From: UMGS1532 sp045542355
GTDB taxonomy: Bacteria; Bacillota; Clostridia; Oscillospirales; Acutalibacteraceae
Direction: 5' to 3'
Assembly (NCBI GenBank): GCA_045542355.1
Contig: JAZQKX010000034.1
Location: forward strand, 78,357-142,356
Length of the DNA: 64,000 nt
A program made the translations under genes and the position numbers. The notes beneath the pieces are model-generated. The model saw only the letters and a program-made list of their open reading frames with translations. It had not been told where the DNA came from and did not search any database. Positions 1 through 8,321 of this stretch are shown here, piece after piece. Position 1 is the stretch's first letter; each line of letters starts with the position of its first letter.

Positions 1-2
1 AC

Positions 3-680
3 CGCAGAGTTACAAGCACAACAACCAGTTATGCATCATCTTTCCTGCAAACCGATGCGGCTATCAATCCGGGAAATTCAGGCGGAGCGTTGGCAAATAT
101 GTATGGTCAGGTAATTGGCATAACATCATCAAAATTAGCCGGTGATGCATACGACGCTGTATCCTATGCCATCCCCACTGTTACAATGAAGAAAGTAGTT
201 ACCTCTCTTATTAAAGACGGCTGTGTTACCGATAGAGCAAAATTAGGAATAACCTATACTGAGGTTAATTCCCTTGCATCTGAGGCAAACAATATCCCGG
301 TTGGTGTTTATATTGGTACAATCAGTTCTGATAGCGACCTGTCTGGCAAGGGCTTTAAAGAGGGAGATGTAATCACTCATGTAAATGGTACTGAAATCAC
401 TAATAGTGATATTTTGCTTAAAGTAATTGAAAATTCCAAAGCAGGGGATAGCATCGAACTTACAATATATAAATCCGAGTCCAAAAAGTCGAAGAATGTT
501 TCGGTAATGCTCCTTGCAGATAAAGGAAGTTCAAGCTACAGCACTAAAGAATCTACCCAATCCAATGGAGACTCTTTTAGCTTTGATGACTTTTATGGAA
601 ATGGCGAAAATAAAGGCGATTCTTCTAAAGACGACAATGATTCTAATAGTTCCAAAACTTTTGATTTTCCGCTGAATTAA
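3..680 (+). CDS. HtrA/DegP-family serine protease with PDZ domain (C-terminal part, 5' truncated)
   Basis: The reading frame is open from the first bases of the window, so the N-terminus (probable membrane anchor and the catalytic His and Asp) lies outside. The visible part starts just before the motif QTDAAINPGNSGG, which holds the nucleophilic serine of S1C (HtrA) proteases. A PDZ domain follows at about bases 230-510; it contains GFKEGDVITHVNG, the typical PDZ core. The last roughly 55 residues are a Ser/Asp/Asn/Gly-rich low-complexity tail. HtrA proteins degrade misfolded extracytoplasmic proteins and in Gram-positives are usually membrane anchored with the protease outside. A strong hairpin terminator follows. 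The family call is certain; the specific paralogue is not. Confidence 0.93.
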   Translation, partial: RRVTSTTTSYASSFLQTDAAINPGNSGGALANMYGQVIGITSSKLAGDAYDAVSYAIPTVTMKKVVTSLIKDGCVTDRAKLGITYTEVNSLASEANNIPVGVYIGTISSDSDLSGKGFKEGDVITHVNGTEITNSDILLKVIENSKAGDSIELTIYKSESKKSKNVSVMLLADKGSSSYSTKESTQSNGDSFSFDDFYGNGENKGDSSKDDNDSNSSKTFDFPLN

Positions 681-742
681 TAAAAATAACAATGCATCTT
701 TCAAATTGTGGAGGATGCGTTGTTTTCATAGTAATGCAAAAA

Positions 743-772
743 ATCAAGTCGGGCTTTCGGGCCCGACTTGAT
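743..772. terminator. Bidirectional intrinsic terminator
   Basis: A perfect 12-bp stem (743-754 with 761-772) encloses a 6-nt loop. A T-run follows on the plus strand (775-780), and an A-run precedes it. It lies between the convergent htrA-like gene and the minus-strand small gene, and its 3' end touches the latter's stop codon. Confidence 0.9.
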
Positions 773-1065
773 CATTTTTTACTATCTCTTAAAGCTCTTT
801 CAAGCCATATAGCTGCAATGTCCATTGCATTGTAAAGACCGATTTTGTCACTCTTTTTAACAACACGTTCGGTTGCAGGAAGACTTTCATCTGTTGCCAT
901 GAGCTGAACAACAACCTTTTCTGCTACTTCCATGTCACCAACTGTTTTGGTGGTTAAAATCCTGAGCATTATTACATGACTGTCTGCCATGTTGCCATAG
1001 TAAATTTCGTTGCCCTTTCTAACGATTGGCTTACCTTTGTATGTTAAAAACTTATTCTGTGCCAA
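772..1065 (-). CDS. Small conserved hypothetical protein (97 aa)
   Basis: A compact soluble protein without signal peptide or membrane segment. It starts AQNKFLTYKGKPIVRKG and contains a strand-rich middle (IYYGNM, VIMLRIL, VVQLMATD) and a C-terminal helix (AMDIAAIWLERAL). I do not recognise a characterised family. The start chosen is TTG at 1065, because an AGGAG lies 8 nt upstream; a TTG at 1074 abuts the same AGGAG and is too close. It is transcribed alone, with the shared terminator at its end. The function is unknown. The codon use and clean ribosome binding site argue that it is a real gene. Confidence 0.75.
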   Translation of the reverse strand: MAQNKFLTYKGKPIVRKGNEIYYGNMADSHVIMLRILTTKTVGDMEVAEKVVVQLMATDESLPATERVVKKSDKIGLYNAMDIAAIWLERALRDSKK

Positions 1066-1195
1066 ATTTATCAACTCCTATAATTTATCTTTATCATAAT
1101 ATCACATTTTTTCCAAAAAGTAAAGATAAAGCATATATTTATTTTGAATATAAGACAAGTATAGTTAGATAATATCTTTAAAGTGAGGGGAATTT

Positions 1196-2215
1196 ATGAA
1201 AAAAGCGTATATTAATGGTGATATATTAACTATGGACAGAAGATATTCTAACGCTGAGGTGGTCTTAACGGATGGTGAAATTATAACAGCGGTGGGCGGA
1301 AGCGAATTATTATCTGAAGAGGATATAAAATCAGTTATTGACCTCAAGGGCAAAACGCTGTTACCGGGCTTTGTAGTGAGAAGCCACTTAAAAACCACCG
1401 ATACAACCAAGCTTGGGATAACTACTTTAATTAATGATTATTGGAAAGAGTATGGAAACATAATTTTAGACGGTGAATTGAGGAGTAAGAAAGCATATCT
1501 ATCCACTCCTTATTATGTTGTGCCAAACGGTGAACTTTTAAGCTATTCAGGAATTGCAAATTATAAATATATGGATATTAAAAAATTTATTAACCATACA
1601 GTTCAAGGTGGACACAATATTTATGCTATTGCAAACGGTAGCGGAGCTATAGAATTGTTTTTGAATGCTTATGAAAAGGTTTATGCTAAGGGCAAAACAA
1701 TTAATACAAGATGTGTAATAAGTGGCTGTGAAGATGTAAAAGACAATCAGCTCGATAGAATTGGAATGCTTAAAATTTATATTGAATATCATCCTTGGTC
1801 AATTTTTAAATTTGGAGATTACTATGCAGAGTCGGTGTTGGGAGAAGGTAATATAGAAAAGGTTAGTCCAATGCGTTCATGTGCTGTAAAAGGAATACCG
1901 TTTTTATTGGGCATAGGTGAATACAGTGTAATAGAAAATTTGCAATTTGCTGTATTAAGAAGAACTTCTAAAGATAGACTACTGGGTAAAAATGAAAGAA
2001 TCACACCGCTTAGGGCTATCAACGCTGTTACTATGAGTGGAGCTAAAATGTTAGGATTAGACAATGAAATCGGTAGTATTACTCCTAATAAAAGAGCAGA
2101 TTTTGTAATATTAAGCGACAATCCATGCAAAGTAAAAAAGAGCGTAATCTCGAAGATTAAGGTATTGAAAACTATAAAAAATGGACAAACAGTGTATAAA
2201 AATACAAATTATTAA
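1196..2215 (+). CDS. Degenerate amidohydrolase (YtcJ/amidohydrolase-3-like), probably catalytically dead
   Basis: Both ends match metal-dependent amidohydrolases of the YtcJ/Amidohydro_3 type: an N-terminal composite-domain start (NGDILTMD, GKTLLPGFV) and a C-terminal GLDNEIGSITPNKRADFVIL. At 339 aa it is about 200 aa shorter than the usual family length, with most of the TIM-barrel between the HxH strand and the LGIT strand missing. The expected metal ligands are replaced. SHxH reads SHLK, HAIGD reads YAIANG, the RIEH histidine is gone (RCVISG), and GSDxP reads GIGEY. The frame is nevertheless open, with a good ribosome binding site (GAGGGG). Either it is an in-frame decaying gene or a pseudoenzyme with a binding role. 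I infer it does not hydrolyse amides. Confidence 0.7.
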   Translation: MKKAYINGDILTMDRRYSNAEVVLTDGEIITAVGGSELLSEEDIKSVIDLKGKTLLPGFVVRSHLKTTDTTKLGITTLINDYWKEYGNIILDGELRSKKAYLSTPYYVVPNGELLSYSGIANYKYMDIKKFINHTVQGGHNIYAIANGSGAIELFLNAYEKVYAKGKTINTRCVISGCEDVKDNQLDRIGMLKIYIEYHPWSIFKFGDYYAESVLGEGNIEKVSPMRSCAVKGIPFLLGIGEYSVIENLQFAVLRRTSKDRLLGKNERITPLRAINAVTMSGAKMLGLDNEIGSITPNKRADFVILSDNPCKVKKSVISKIKVLKTIKNGQTVYKNTNY

Positions 2216-2298
2216 CTAAAAATTCTAAATATATTGAAATTGATTATATAAAATTTTCAGATTTAATTAATATATAACACAAAGAATGGAGAAAAGTA

Positions 2299-3510
2299 AT
2301 GAATATTGCCGTTGCTCAGTCGGGTGGTCCAACCTGCGCTATTAACGCTTCCTTGTTGGGTGTGTACAGACAAGCCCTGAAAGAGGAGAAAATCGACCAT
2401 ATCTTCGGTTCCATTAATGGTATAGAGGGTATAATAAACGATGACTTGGTGGAGCTTAATGCTGTTGTAAGAACTAATGACGATATGGAGCTTTTGCGCC
2501 AGACGCCATCAACTGTTCTCGGCTCATGTAGATACAAACTTCCTCCTGCGGAAGAGGATGAGATCATTTATAAAAAAATCATTTCCTGTTTTGAAAGACA
2601 CGGCATCGGCGCCTTCTTTTACATCGGTGGTAACGATTCCATGGATACTGTGGCAAAGCTTAGCAGTTATGTCAAGAAGCACGAAAAGAACATTATGATC
2701 ATTGGAATTCCAAAGACCATAGATAACGATTTGGAATATACCGACCATACACCGGGTTTTGGCTCTGCTGCTAAATATGTTGCAACAACAATGCAGGAAA
2801 TCATTAGAGACTCATCTGTTTATAGTATCGATTCTGTTACTATAGTTGAAGTAATGGGCAGACACGCAGGATGGCTCACCGCTTCATCTTGTGTACTCCG
2901 CGCAAATGGAGAGATTGCGCCACATCTCATATATTTACCTGAAAATGAATTCTCTGTAGCTAAATTCATCGAAGATGTCAAGAAAGCGCGTCAGGTACAT
3001 AAGGCGGTAATTGTCGCGGTATCTGAGGGAGTAAAGGTAAATCTCGATGAAATTGACTTCACCTTTAACACAGGAATGGTTGATGATTTCGGTCATGAGG
3101 CGTTAAGCGGAATAGGTAAGTGCCTCGAAAAAATTGTCAGCGCCGAGATAAAATGTAAGGTGCGTTCCATAGAGCTTAATGTCATGCAACGATGCTCATC
3201 ACATATCAGCTCTAAAACCGATATCGATGAGGCGGAACACATCGCCTGTGAAGCCGTATCGGCCGCCATGAGAGGTATCACTGGAAAAATGATGGCATTT
3301 AAGCGTTTAAGGAATACTCCATATACGGTAATAGTTGAAGACGTAGATGCCGACGAGGTTGCTAATCAAGAGCGATTCTTTCCTAAAAAGTGGATTAATG
3401 ACGAGTGTAATAATGTGAGAGATGAGGCGGTTGATTATTTCTTGCCACTCATTAACGGCGAACAGATTATCAAAATGAGAAATGGTATCCCGATTCATTA
3501 TCATATTTAA
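2299..3510 (+). CDS. pfp: 6-phosphofructokinase, probably pyrophosphate-dependent
   Basis: Phosphorylates fructose 6-phosphate to fructose 1,6-bisphosphate in glycolysis; the PPi-linked enzymes are reversible. The N-terminus has the PFK fold start VAQSGGPTCAIN. The phosphoryl-donor site reads GGNDSMDT, where ATP enzymes have GGDGS; an Asp at the second position is the hallmark of PPi use. The catalytic loop PKTIDNDLEYTDHTPGFGSA and the substrate loop EVMGRHAGWLTA are intact. At 403 aa it fits the PPi-PFK group that is common in Clostridia. It is a single gene with a ribosome binding site (GGAG) and is followed by a terminator. The PPi specificity is inferred from the motif only. Confidence 0.92.
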   Translation: MNIAVAQSGGPTCAINASLLGVYRQALKEEKIDHIFGSINGIEGIINDDLVELNAVVRTNDDMELLRQTPSTVLGSCRYKLPPAEEDEIIYKKIISCFERHGIGAFFYIGGNDSMDTVAKLSSYVKKHEKNIMIIGIPKTIDNDLEYTDHTPGFGSAAKYVATTMQEIIRDSSVYSIDSVTIVEVMGRHAGWLTASSCVLRANGEIAPHLIYLPENEFSVAKFIEDVKKARQVHKAVIVAVSEGVKVNLDEIDFTFNTGMVDDFGHEALSGIGKCLEKIVSAEIKCKVRSIELNVMQRCSSHISSKTDIDEAEHIACEAVSAAMRGITGKMMAFKRLRNTPYTVIVEDVDADEVANQERFFPKKWINDECNNVRDEAVDYFLPLINGEQIIKMRNGIPIHYHI

Positions 3511-3515
3511 GTCTG

Positions 3516-3538
3516 AAAAGCAGGATTTTCCTGCTTTT
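3516..3538 (+). terminator. Intrinsic terminator after the phosphofructokinase
   Basis: A perfect 10-bp stem (3516-3525 with 3529-3538) with a three-T loop; the stem itself ends in four T and is followed by CTTT. Confidence 0.8.
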
Positions 3539-3563
3539 CTTTGTATAAACAGGTAATATGCGG

Positions 3564-3592
3564 TTGAAATTCCGCACAAAGGGTGATAAAAT
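3564..3592 (+). promoter_or_regulatory. SigA-type promoter for pncB
   Basis: TTGAAA at 3564-3569 and TAAAAT at 3587-3592 with a 17-nt spacer, 41 nt upstream of the pncB start. Confidence 0.6.
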
Positions 3593-3632
3593 AATTTTGT
3601 AATTAATTATTCTTCAAAGAAAGGCGATACTT

Positions 3633-5069
3633 ATGAATCATAATTTATCAATGCTTGTTGACTTATATGAGCTAACCATGGCAAACGGTATGCTCAAAGA
3701 CGGCAAAAAAGATACAATCACTTATTTTGATATGTTTTTCAGACGGGTACCCGATGGCGGTGGTTATGCAATTCTGGCGGGTATCAAGCAGATGATAGAA
3801 TATTTTGAAAATCTTCATTTTTCAGAGGAAGATATTAAATTTTTAGATTCATTAAATCTTTTCTCGGAAGAGTTTCTTGATTACTTAAAGGATTTTAAAT
3901 TTGAATGTGATGTATGGGCGATAGAAGAGGGGACACCTATTTTCCCTAAAGAACCCTTGGTTTCTGTCAGAGGTCCTGTAATTCAGACAATGATGATTGA
4001 AACAACTCTTCTTTTGATGATTAATCATCAGTCCTTGATTGCCACAAAATCTAATAGAATTGTTCGTTCAGCAGAGGGTAAGCCCGTGGTCGAATTTGGT
4101 GCCCGACGCGCACAAGGAGACACAGCGGCAACCCTTGGCTCCCGTGCCGCATTCATTGGTGGTTGTAGCGGCACATCTAATCTCGAAGCCTCTCAGTTGT
4201 TTGGAATTCCTGCATACGGCACAATGGCTCATAGCTGGATTCAGCTTTTTGATGATGAATATAAAGCATTTAAGGTTTATGCTGAAAACTATCCCGATAA
4301 CTCTGTTTTCCTCATTGACACATATAATGTTTTGAAATCAGGTCTTCCTAATGCTATAAAAGTTTTTGACGAGGTGTTAAAACCTATGGGTTGTAGACCT
4401 AAGGGTGTCAGAATCGATAGCGGAGATATGACATATCTCAGTAAGAAGATAAGAAAGAAGCTTGATGAAGCTGGTTATGAGGATTGTAAAATCCTTGCTT
4501 CTAACTCGTTGGATGAATATATAATCAGAGATATGATTATACAGGGTGCAAAAATCGACAACTACTGCGTTGGTGAGCGTCTTATAACCGCATCCTCAGA
4601 GCCGGTGTTTGGCGGTGTGTACAAGCTTGTGGCAGTTGAGGAAGACGGTAAAATAGTTCCTCGGATTAAGATTAGTGAAAATGTTGAGAAAATCACTCTG
4701 CCCGGTGAAAAAACTGTATGGCGTCTGTTTGATAACGATACAGGCAAAGCCGTTGCAGATGTTATAACCTTAGCCACCGAAATAATTGATGACACAAAGC
4801 CCTATGAAATATTCGATCCCAGACACACCTGGAAAAGAAAAACTGTTACTAATTTCAGAGCAGTCAAGCTTCAAAAGAGAATTTTCAAAAAAGGTGAGTG
4901 TGTTTACAAATCACCCAAAGTCAGTGAAATCCGTGACTATTGTAAGGGACAGGTTAATACCATGTGGGATGAGGTATTAAGATTTGAAAATCCGCATGAA
5001 TATTATGTTGATTTGTCTCAGGACCTCTGGGATCTTCGCCATAGTCTTCTCAGCACCCATTCAAAATAA
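3633..5069 (+). CDS. pncB: Nicotinate phosphoribosyltransferase
   Basis: Converts nicotinate, PRPP and ATP to nicotinate mononucleotide in NAD salvage. The 478-aa length and the motifs are those of the family. They include the early substrate-binding region with DLYELTMANGM, EFGARRAQG near residue 153, GTMAHSW near residue 196 (this histidine is the phosphorylated one in the family) and the RIDSGD motif that contacts the nicotinate mononucleotide phosphate. The ribosome binding site AAAGG is well placed before the ATG. A lipoprotein gene follows after 12 nt and is probably co-transcribed. Nothing is missing or unusual. Confidence 0.95.
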   Translation: MNHNLSMLVDLYELTMANGMLKDGKKDTITYFDMFFRRVPDGGGYAILAGIKQMIEYFENLHFSEEDIKFLDSLNLFSEEFLDYLKDFKFECDVWAIEEGTPIFPKEPLVSVRGPVIQTMMIETTLLLMINHQSLIATKSNRIVRSAEGKPVVEFGARRAQGDTAATLGSRAAFIGGCSGTSNLEASQLFGIPAYGTMAHSWIQLFDDEYKAFKVYAENYPDNSVFLIDTYNVLKSGLPNAIKVFDEVLKPMGCRPKGVRIDSGDMTYLSKKIRKKLDEAGYEDCKILASNSLDEYIIRDMIIQGAKIDNYCVGERLITASSEPVFGGVYKLVAVEEDGKIVPRIKISENVEKITLPGEKTVWRLFDNDTGKAVADVITLATEIIDDTKPYEIFDPRHTWKRKTVTNFRAVKLQKRIFKKGECVYKSPKVSEIRDYCKGQVNTMWDEVLRFENPHEYYVDLSQDLWDLRHSLLSTHSK

Positions 5070-5081
5070 AGGAGAATTGTA

Positions 5082-5729
5082 ATGAATAAGATTGTTTCTA
5101 TATTTTTGATAATCAGTTTATTGCTTGGTCTTTCGGCGTGCGGCTCAGGTGAAAGTTCATCCAAGGATAATATAGATAGTGTTCACAGCGTGGATGTTGT
5201 TAAGGTTGCCACAAGCGGTAAAATTCCTGATGTTGAATTCATATTAGGCGACCCTGTTGACGGAGTTAAGGACATTCTTTTTGAAATCAGCGCCGGTATG
5301 ACTCACGAGGAATTTTGCGATAATATGCGTGAAGCAGGACTCGAACCTGATGGAACGGAATATAACGGATATGTAACCACAACCTCCACTGAGGGTCATA
5401 CAATAATGTCTTCTCTTTACAACGAGGATAATGCAAGTTCGGTATACTGTATGTACACCACCAACAAGAAAGATTCCGGCGTTTCTGCAATTGCTGTTGT
5501 TGGTGAAGCCTACGGCTATGATGGAAATACTATGATTGATTACGTCAAGGATACAGTAGATGCCGAGTATAAGGAAACAGAAGCACAAAACGATCTATAT
5601 TTTCTTCCAAAAGGTAGCGACGGGGCAACTTGTTTAACCTATGAATTAGGTGCTCATAAGCTTGAGTTATACTTTTCTCAGTACAATACCTTTGTTGCCG
5701 CTGCTTTGTATGATACAAATATTTGGTGA
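5082..5729 (+). CDS. Putative lipoprotein, function unknown
   Basis: A signal peptide of about 19 residues ends in the lipobox LSAC, followed by a Ser-rich linker (GSGESSSKD). The mature part of about 195 residues is a soluble extracytoplasmic domain with no motif I recognise. It contains the stretch ISAGMTHEEFCDNMREAGL, which is reminiscent of helical segments that recur in small surface lipoproteins. The gene starts 12 nt after pncB with the ribosome binding site AAGGAG, so it is likely in the same transcript. The position next to NAD salvage does not by itself point to a role. Surface localisation is well supported; the function is not. Confidence 0.8.
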   Translation: MNKIVSIFLIISLLLGLSACGSGESSSKDNIDSVHSVDVVKVATSGKIPDVEFILGDPVDGVKDILFEISAGMTHEEFCDNMREAGLEPDGTEYNGYVTTTSTEGHTIMSSLYNEDNASSVYCMYTTNKKDSGVSAIAVVGEAYGYDGNTMIDYVKDTVDAEYKETEAQNDLYFLPKGSDGATCLTYELGAHKLELYFSQYNTFVAAALYDTNIW

Positions 5730-5744
5730 AAATGAAATTAGGTA

Positions 5745-5773
5745 TTGACAAAACCAACATCTGCGAGTATTAT
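5745..5773 (+). promoter_or_regulatory. SigA-type promoter for the lysine-riboswitch/dapA operon
   Basis: TTGACA at 5745-5750, 17-nt spacer, TATTAT at 5768-5773. Transcription would start just before the riboswitch P1 helix. Confidence 0.75.
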
Positions 5774-5786
5774 ATAATAAAGTTTT

Positions 5787-5942
5787 AAATATTAGATAGA
5801 GGTGCATTTCGTAATCAGTAGCCTTTGTGTCAAACCGTCGCTCGGTGTTGCAATGGTGAAAGGTACGGGTGCCGAGGGCTGATGAGGCGCAAGTCAGATC
5901 CGGTAAACCTGTTTAACAGCAGTTTTACTGTCGCAAATATTT
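5787..5942 (+). ncRNA. Lysine riboswitch (L-box) aptamer
   Basis: The core L-box landmarks appear in the right order: AGAGGTGCA after the 5' side of P1, ATCAGTA, GAAAGG, GTGCCGAGG, and ACTGTC before the 3' side of P1. P1 is formed by 5787-5793 (AAATATT) pairing with 5936-5942 (AATATTT). The element sits directly in front of dapA and lysA. In this class, lysine binding stabilises P1 and favours a downstream terminator, so lysine should shut down synthesis of its own precursor enzymes. Confidence 0.93.
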
Positions 5943-5995
5943 TGCGGAGAGCTATTACTTATTTAAACTATACTTTTCTATTTGTATGGTCTTTT

Positions 5996-6025
5996 AATAA
6001 AGGTAGCTTTCGGGCTATCTTTATT
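5996..6025 (+). terminator. Riboswitch-controlled terminator of the dapA-lysA operon
   Basis: A 12-bp stem (5996-6007 with 6014-6025, one G-T wobble) closes a 6-nt loop and runs into TTTTGTG. The segment 5951-5963 (GCTATTACTTATT) closely resembles the terminator's right arm (GCTATCTTTATT), so it can compete for the left arm and act as antiterminator. This is the usual arrangement for an L-box off-switch. Confidence 0.75.
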
Positions 6026-6047
6026 TTGTGTGAAGGAGCAAATTTAA

Positions 6048-6938
6048 ATGAAGAAAGAATTAGTTTTTAAAGGTGCTGCAACAGCTATCGTAACACCTCT
6101 TAACGAGCAGGGAATAGACTATGAAGCCTTTGGCAGACTTATTGAGTTTCAAATAGCTTCAGGTATCGATGCTATTGTTGTTGCTGGAACCACAGGAGAA
6201 TCTCCAACTCTCAATGACGAAGAACATAGAGCTGTGATAGACTACGCTGTTGAAAAAATCAACGGTCGTGTGCCTGTTATTGCGGGTACAGGAAGTAACG
6301 ATACAGATTATGCTGTTGAGCTTACAAAACACGCCTGTGAGTCAGGGGTTGATGGTCTTCTATGCGTTACCCCTTATTACAATAAGACCACACAGCGTGG
6401 CTTAATCACAATGTACAATAAAATTGCTGATGCCGCAACAAAGCCTGTGATTCTTTACAATGTTCCCAGTAGAACAGGCGTAAATATAGAGCCAAAAACC
6501 TGCAAGGCTTTGTCTCAGCATCCGATGATAAATGCTGTAAAAGAAGCCAGCGGTAATATCTCTCAGGTTGCCGAGATTGCGTCCCTTTGCGGAGATGATA
6601 TGTACATATACTCAGGTAATGACGACCAAATTTTGCCTATACTTTCCTTGGGTGGCAAGGGTGTAATTTCGGTGCTTTCCAATATTCTTCCTAAAGAAAC
6701 TGTTGAAATGTGTAGTAAATTCTTTAAGGGTGATATTAGTGGAAGTCTTCAAATGCAGTTAAAGCTTTTGCCCCTTATTAATCAGCTATTCTGTGAAGTT
6801 AATCCTATTCCTGTAAAAGCTGCAACCGCCGCTATGGGATATGGTGAAAACTACCTTCGTCTGCCCTTGGTTCCAATGGAAAAAGACAATGAAGCGAAAC
6901 TTCTTGAACTCATGCGCGAACAAGGCATAAATGTATAA
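6048..6938 (+). CDS. dapA: 4-hydroxy-tetrahydrodipicolinate synthase
   Basis: Condenses pyruvate with aspartate semialdehyde, the first committed step to diaminopimelate, lysine and, in sporulating cells, dipicolinate. The 296-aa TIM-barrel has the threonine motif GTTGES (residues about 45-50), the catalytic tyrosine in LYNVPSRTG (about 136) and the Schiff-base lysine in VKEASG (residue 165). The ribosome binding site is GAAGGAG. It is the first gene after the lysine riboswitch and is followed by lysA. The product also feeds DpaAB encoded at 53.2-54.7 kb in this window. Confidence 0.97.
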   Translation: MKKELVFKGAATAIVTPLNEQGIDYEAFGRLIEFQIASGIDAIVVAGTTGESPTLNDEEHRAVIDYAVEKINGRVPVIAGTGSNDTDYAVELTKHACESGVDGLLCVTPYYNKTTQRGLITMYNKIADAATKPVILYNVPSRTGVNIEPKTCKALSQHPMINAVKEASGNISQVAEIASLCGDDMYIYSGNDDQILPILSLGGKGVISVLSNILPKETVEMCSKFFKGDISGSLQMQLKLLPLINQLFCEVNPIPVKAATAAMGYGENYLRLPLVPMEKDNEAKLLELMREQGINV

Positions 6939-6956
6939 ATTCAAGTGGGTATAAGT

Positions 6957-8282
6957 ATGGAAAATTCTAATTCAATTCCCGAAGCTGTGCTTTGCGATAA
7001 TATTGGAGTGAACAGTGAGGGTAACCTTACCTTTGCGGGGTTTGACACGGTTAATCTCTCTAAGAAATACGGAACGCCTTTGTATTTAATAGATGAGAAT
7101 AAAGTCAGAGAAAAGTTGAGAATTTATAAAACTGCTATGTCTAAAAGTTATGGGCATGGTAGCTTTCCCTCCTTTGCCAGTAAGGCGCTGTGTAGCAAAT
7201 TTATGTATAGAATTCTTAACCAAGAGGATGTTACCGCCGATGTGGTTTCTATTGGTGAAATGTATACAGCTTTGTCGTCAGGATTTCCCGCCCAAAAACT
7301 GTTTTTCCACGGTAACAATAAAACCGACGAGGATATTCACTTTGCGATTGATAACGGATGTGGATACTTTGTTGTAGATAATTATGAAGAACTTGATGAA
7401 ATCAATAATTACTCTGCAATTAAAGGCACAGTCCAAGATATACTTATTCGGTTATCACCGGGAATAGATCCCCACACCTTTGAGGCTGTAAACACAGGTA
7501 GTGTTGATTGTAAATTCGGTTTAGCTATTGAGACAGGTCAGGCAGAGGAGATAACTTCCTACGCTTTAGGACTTAAAAACATAAAGCTTTGTGGTTTTCA
7601 TTGCCATGTCGGCTCCCAGATATTTGACGCAGACCCTTTTATTGATGCTGCTCATATTATGTTTGAATTCATGGTGAATATCAGAGATAAATACGGATTT
7701 GTTGCAGATTTTCTGAATCTTGGCGGCGGTTTCGGTGTACCATATGTTGAAAACGAAGGCTCTATTGATATTGAAAAAACCATAAGTGATATCGGCAAGT
7801 GGTTGGATAAGCGTTGCGCTGAAATCAATTATCCCCATCCCACTATCATTCATGAGCCGGGCAGAAGCATTGTTGCTGATGCTGGTTTGACTCTTTATAC
7901 TGTTGGTACAGTCAAGGAGATAACAGGATTTAAGAACTATGTTTCTATCGATGGCGGCATGTCTGATAATCCCAGATACGCTTTATATGAGGCCCAGTAT
8001 ACCGCTACTGTTGCCAACAGAGCAACCGAGGATAAAAATTATAGTTGCTCACTTGTTGGTAGGTGCTGTGAAAGCGGCGACATAATTGCTGAAAATATTC
8101 AACTTCAAAAGACTCAGCGAGGAGATACTGTTGCAGTTTTCACAACGGGCGCCTATAACTATACAATGGCATCAAATTACAATCGCATTCCCCGTCCGCC
8201 CATAGTTGCTCTATATGGTGAGAAAGATTATTTAGCCGTAAAAAGAGAAACATATGAGGATATGCTGAAAAATGAAATTTAG
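6957..8282 (+). CDS. lysA: Diaminopimelate decarboxylase
   Basis: PLP-dependent decarboxylation of meso-diaminopimelate to L-lysine. This is a fold-III enzyme of about 441 aa. The PLP lysine is in FASKAL (residue about 76), the glycine-rich phosphate loop is GGGFG, and the substrate/PLP site includes HVGSQI, EPGRSIVADAG and the C-terminal CESGD and GAYNYTMASNYN. The ATG at 6957 is preferred. An in-frame GTG at 6945 would add only four residues and has no better ribosome binding site. It is co-transcribed with dapA (18-nt gap) under the lysine riboswitch, and a strong terminator follows. Confidence 0.96.
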   Translation: MENSNSIPEAVLCDNIGVNSEGNLTFAGFDTVNLSKKYGTPLYLIDENKVREKLRIYKTAMSKSYGHGSFPSFASKALCSKFMYRILNQEDVTADVVSIGEMYTALSSGFPAQKLFFHGNNKTDEDIHFAIDNGCGYFVVDNYEELDEINNYSAIKGTVQDILIRLSPGIDPHTFEAVNTGSVDCKFGLAIETGQAEEITSYALGLKNIKLCGFHCHVGSQIFDADPFIDAAHIMFEFMVNIRDKYGFVADFLNLGGGFGVPYVENEGSIDIEKTISDIGKWLDKRCAEINYPHPTIIHEPGRSIVADAGLTLYTVGTVKEITGFKNYVSIDGGMSDNPRYALYEAQYTATVANRATEDKNYSCSLVGRCCESGDIIAENIQLQKTQRGDTVAVFTTGAYNYTMASNYNRIPRPPIVALYGEKDYLAVKRETYEDMLKNEI

Positions 8283-8285
8283 AAC

Positions 8286-8319
8286 AATAAAACCGCAGCC
8301 AAATGGCTACGGTTTTATT
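8286..8319. terminator. Bidirectional terminator between lysA and the coiled-coil gene
   Basis: AATAAAACCG at 8286-8295 pairs with CGGTTTTATT at 8310-8319, with an inner AGCC/GGCT helix. A- and T-rich flanks lie on both sides of the convergent genes. Confidence 0.85.
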
Positions 8320-8321
8320 AA

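Noticed and set aside
1165..1410. Open frame on the minus strand, 81 aa
   Set aside because: It lies entirely over the plus-strand amidohydrolase start, has no ribosome binding site and is a mirror frame.
5244..5588. Minus-strand frame of 114 aa over the lipoprotein
   Set aside because: Antisense to a lipoprotein with a clear lipobox; the composition looks random.
5825..6070. Plus-strand frame of 81 aa before dapA
   Set aside because: It covers the lysine riboswitch and terminator; the RNA element explains the sequence.
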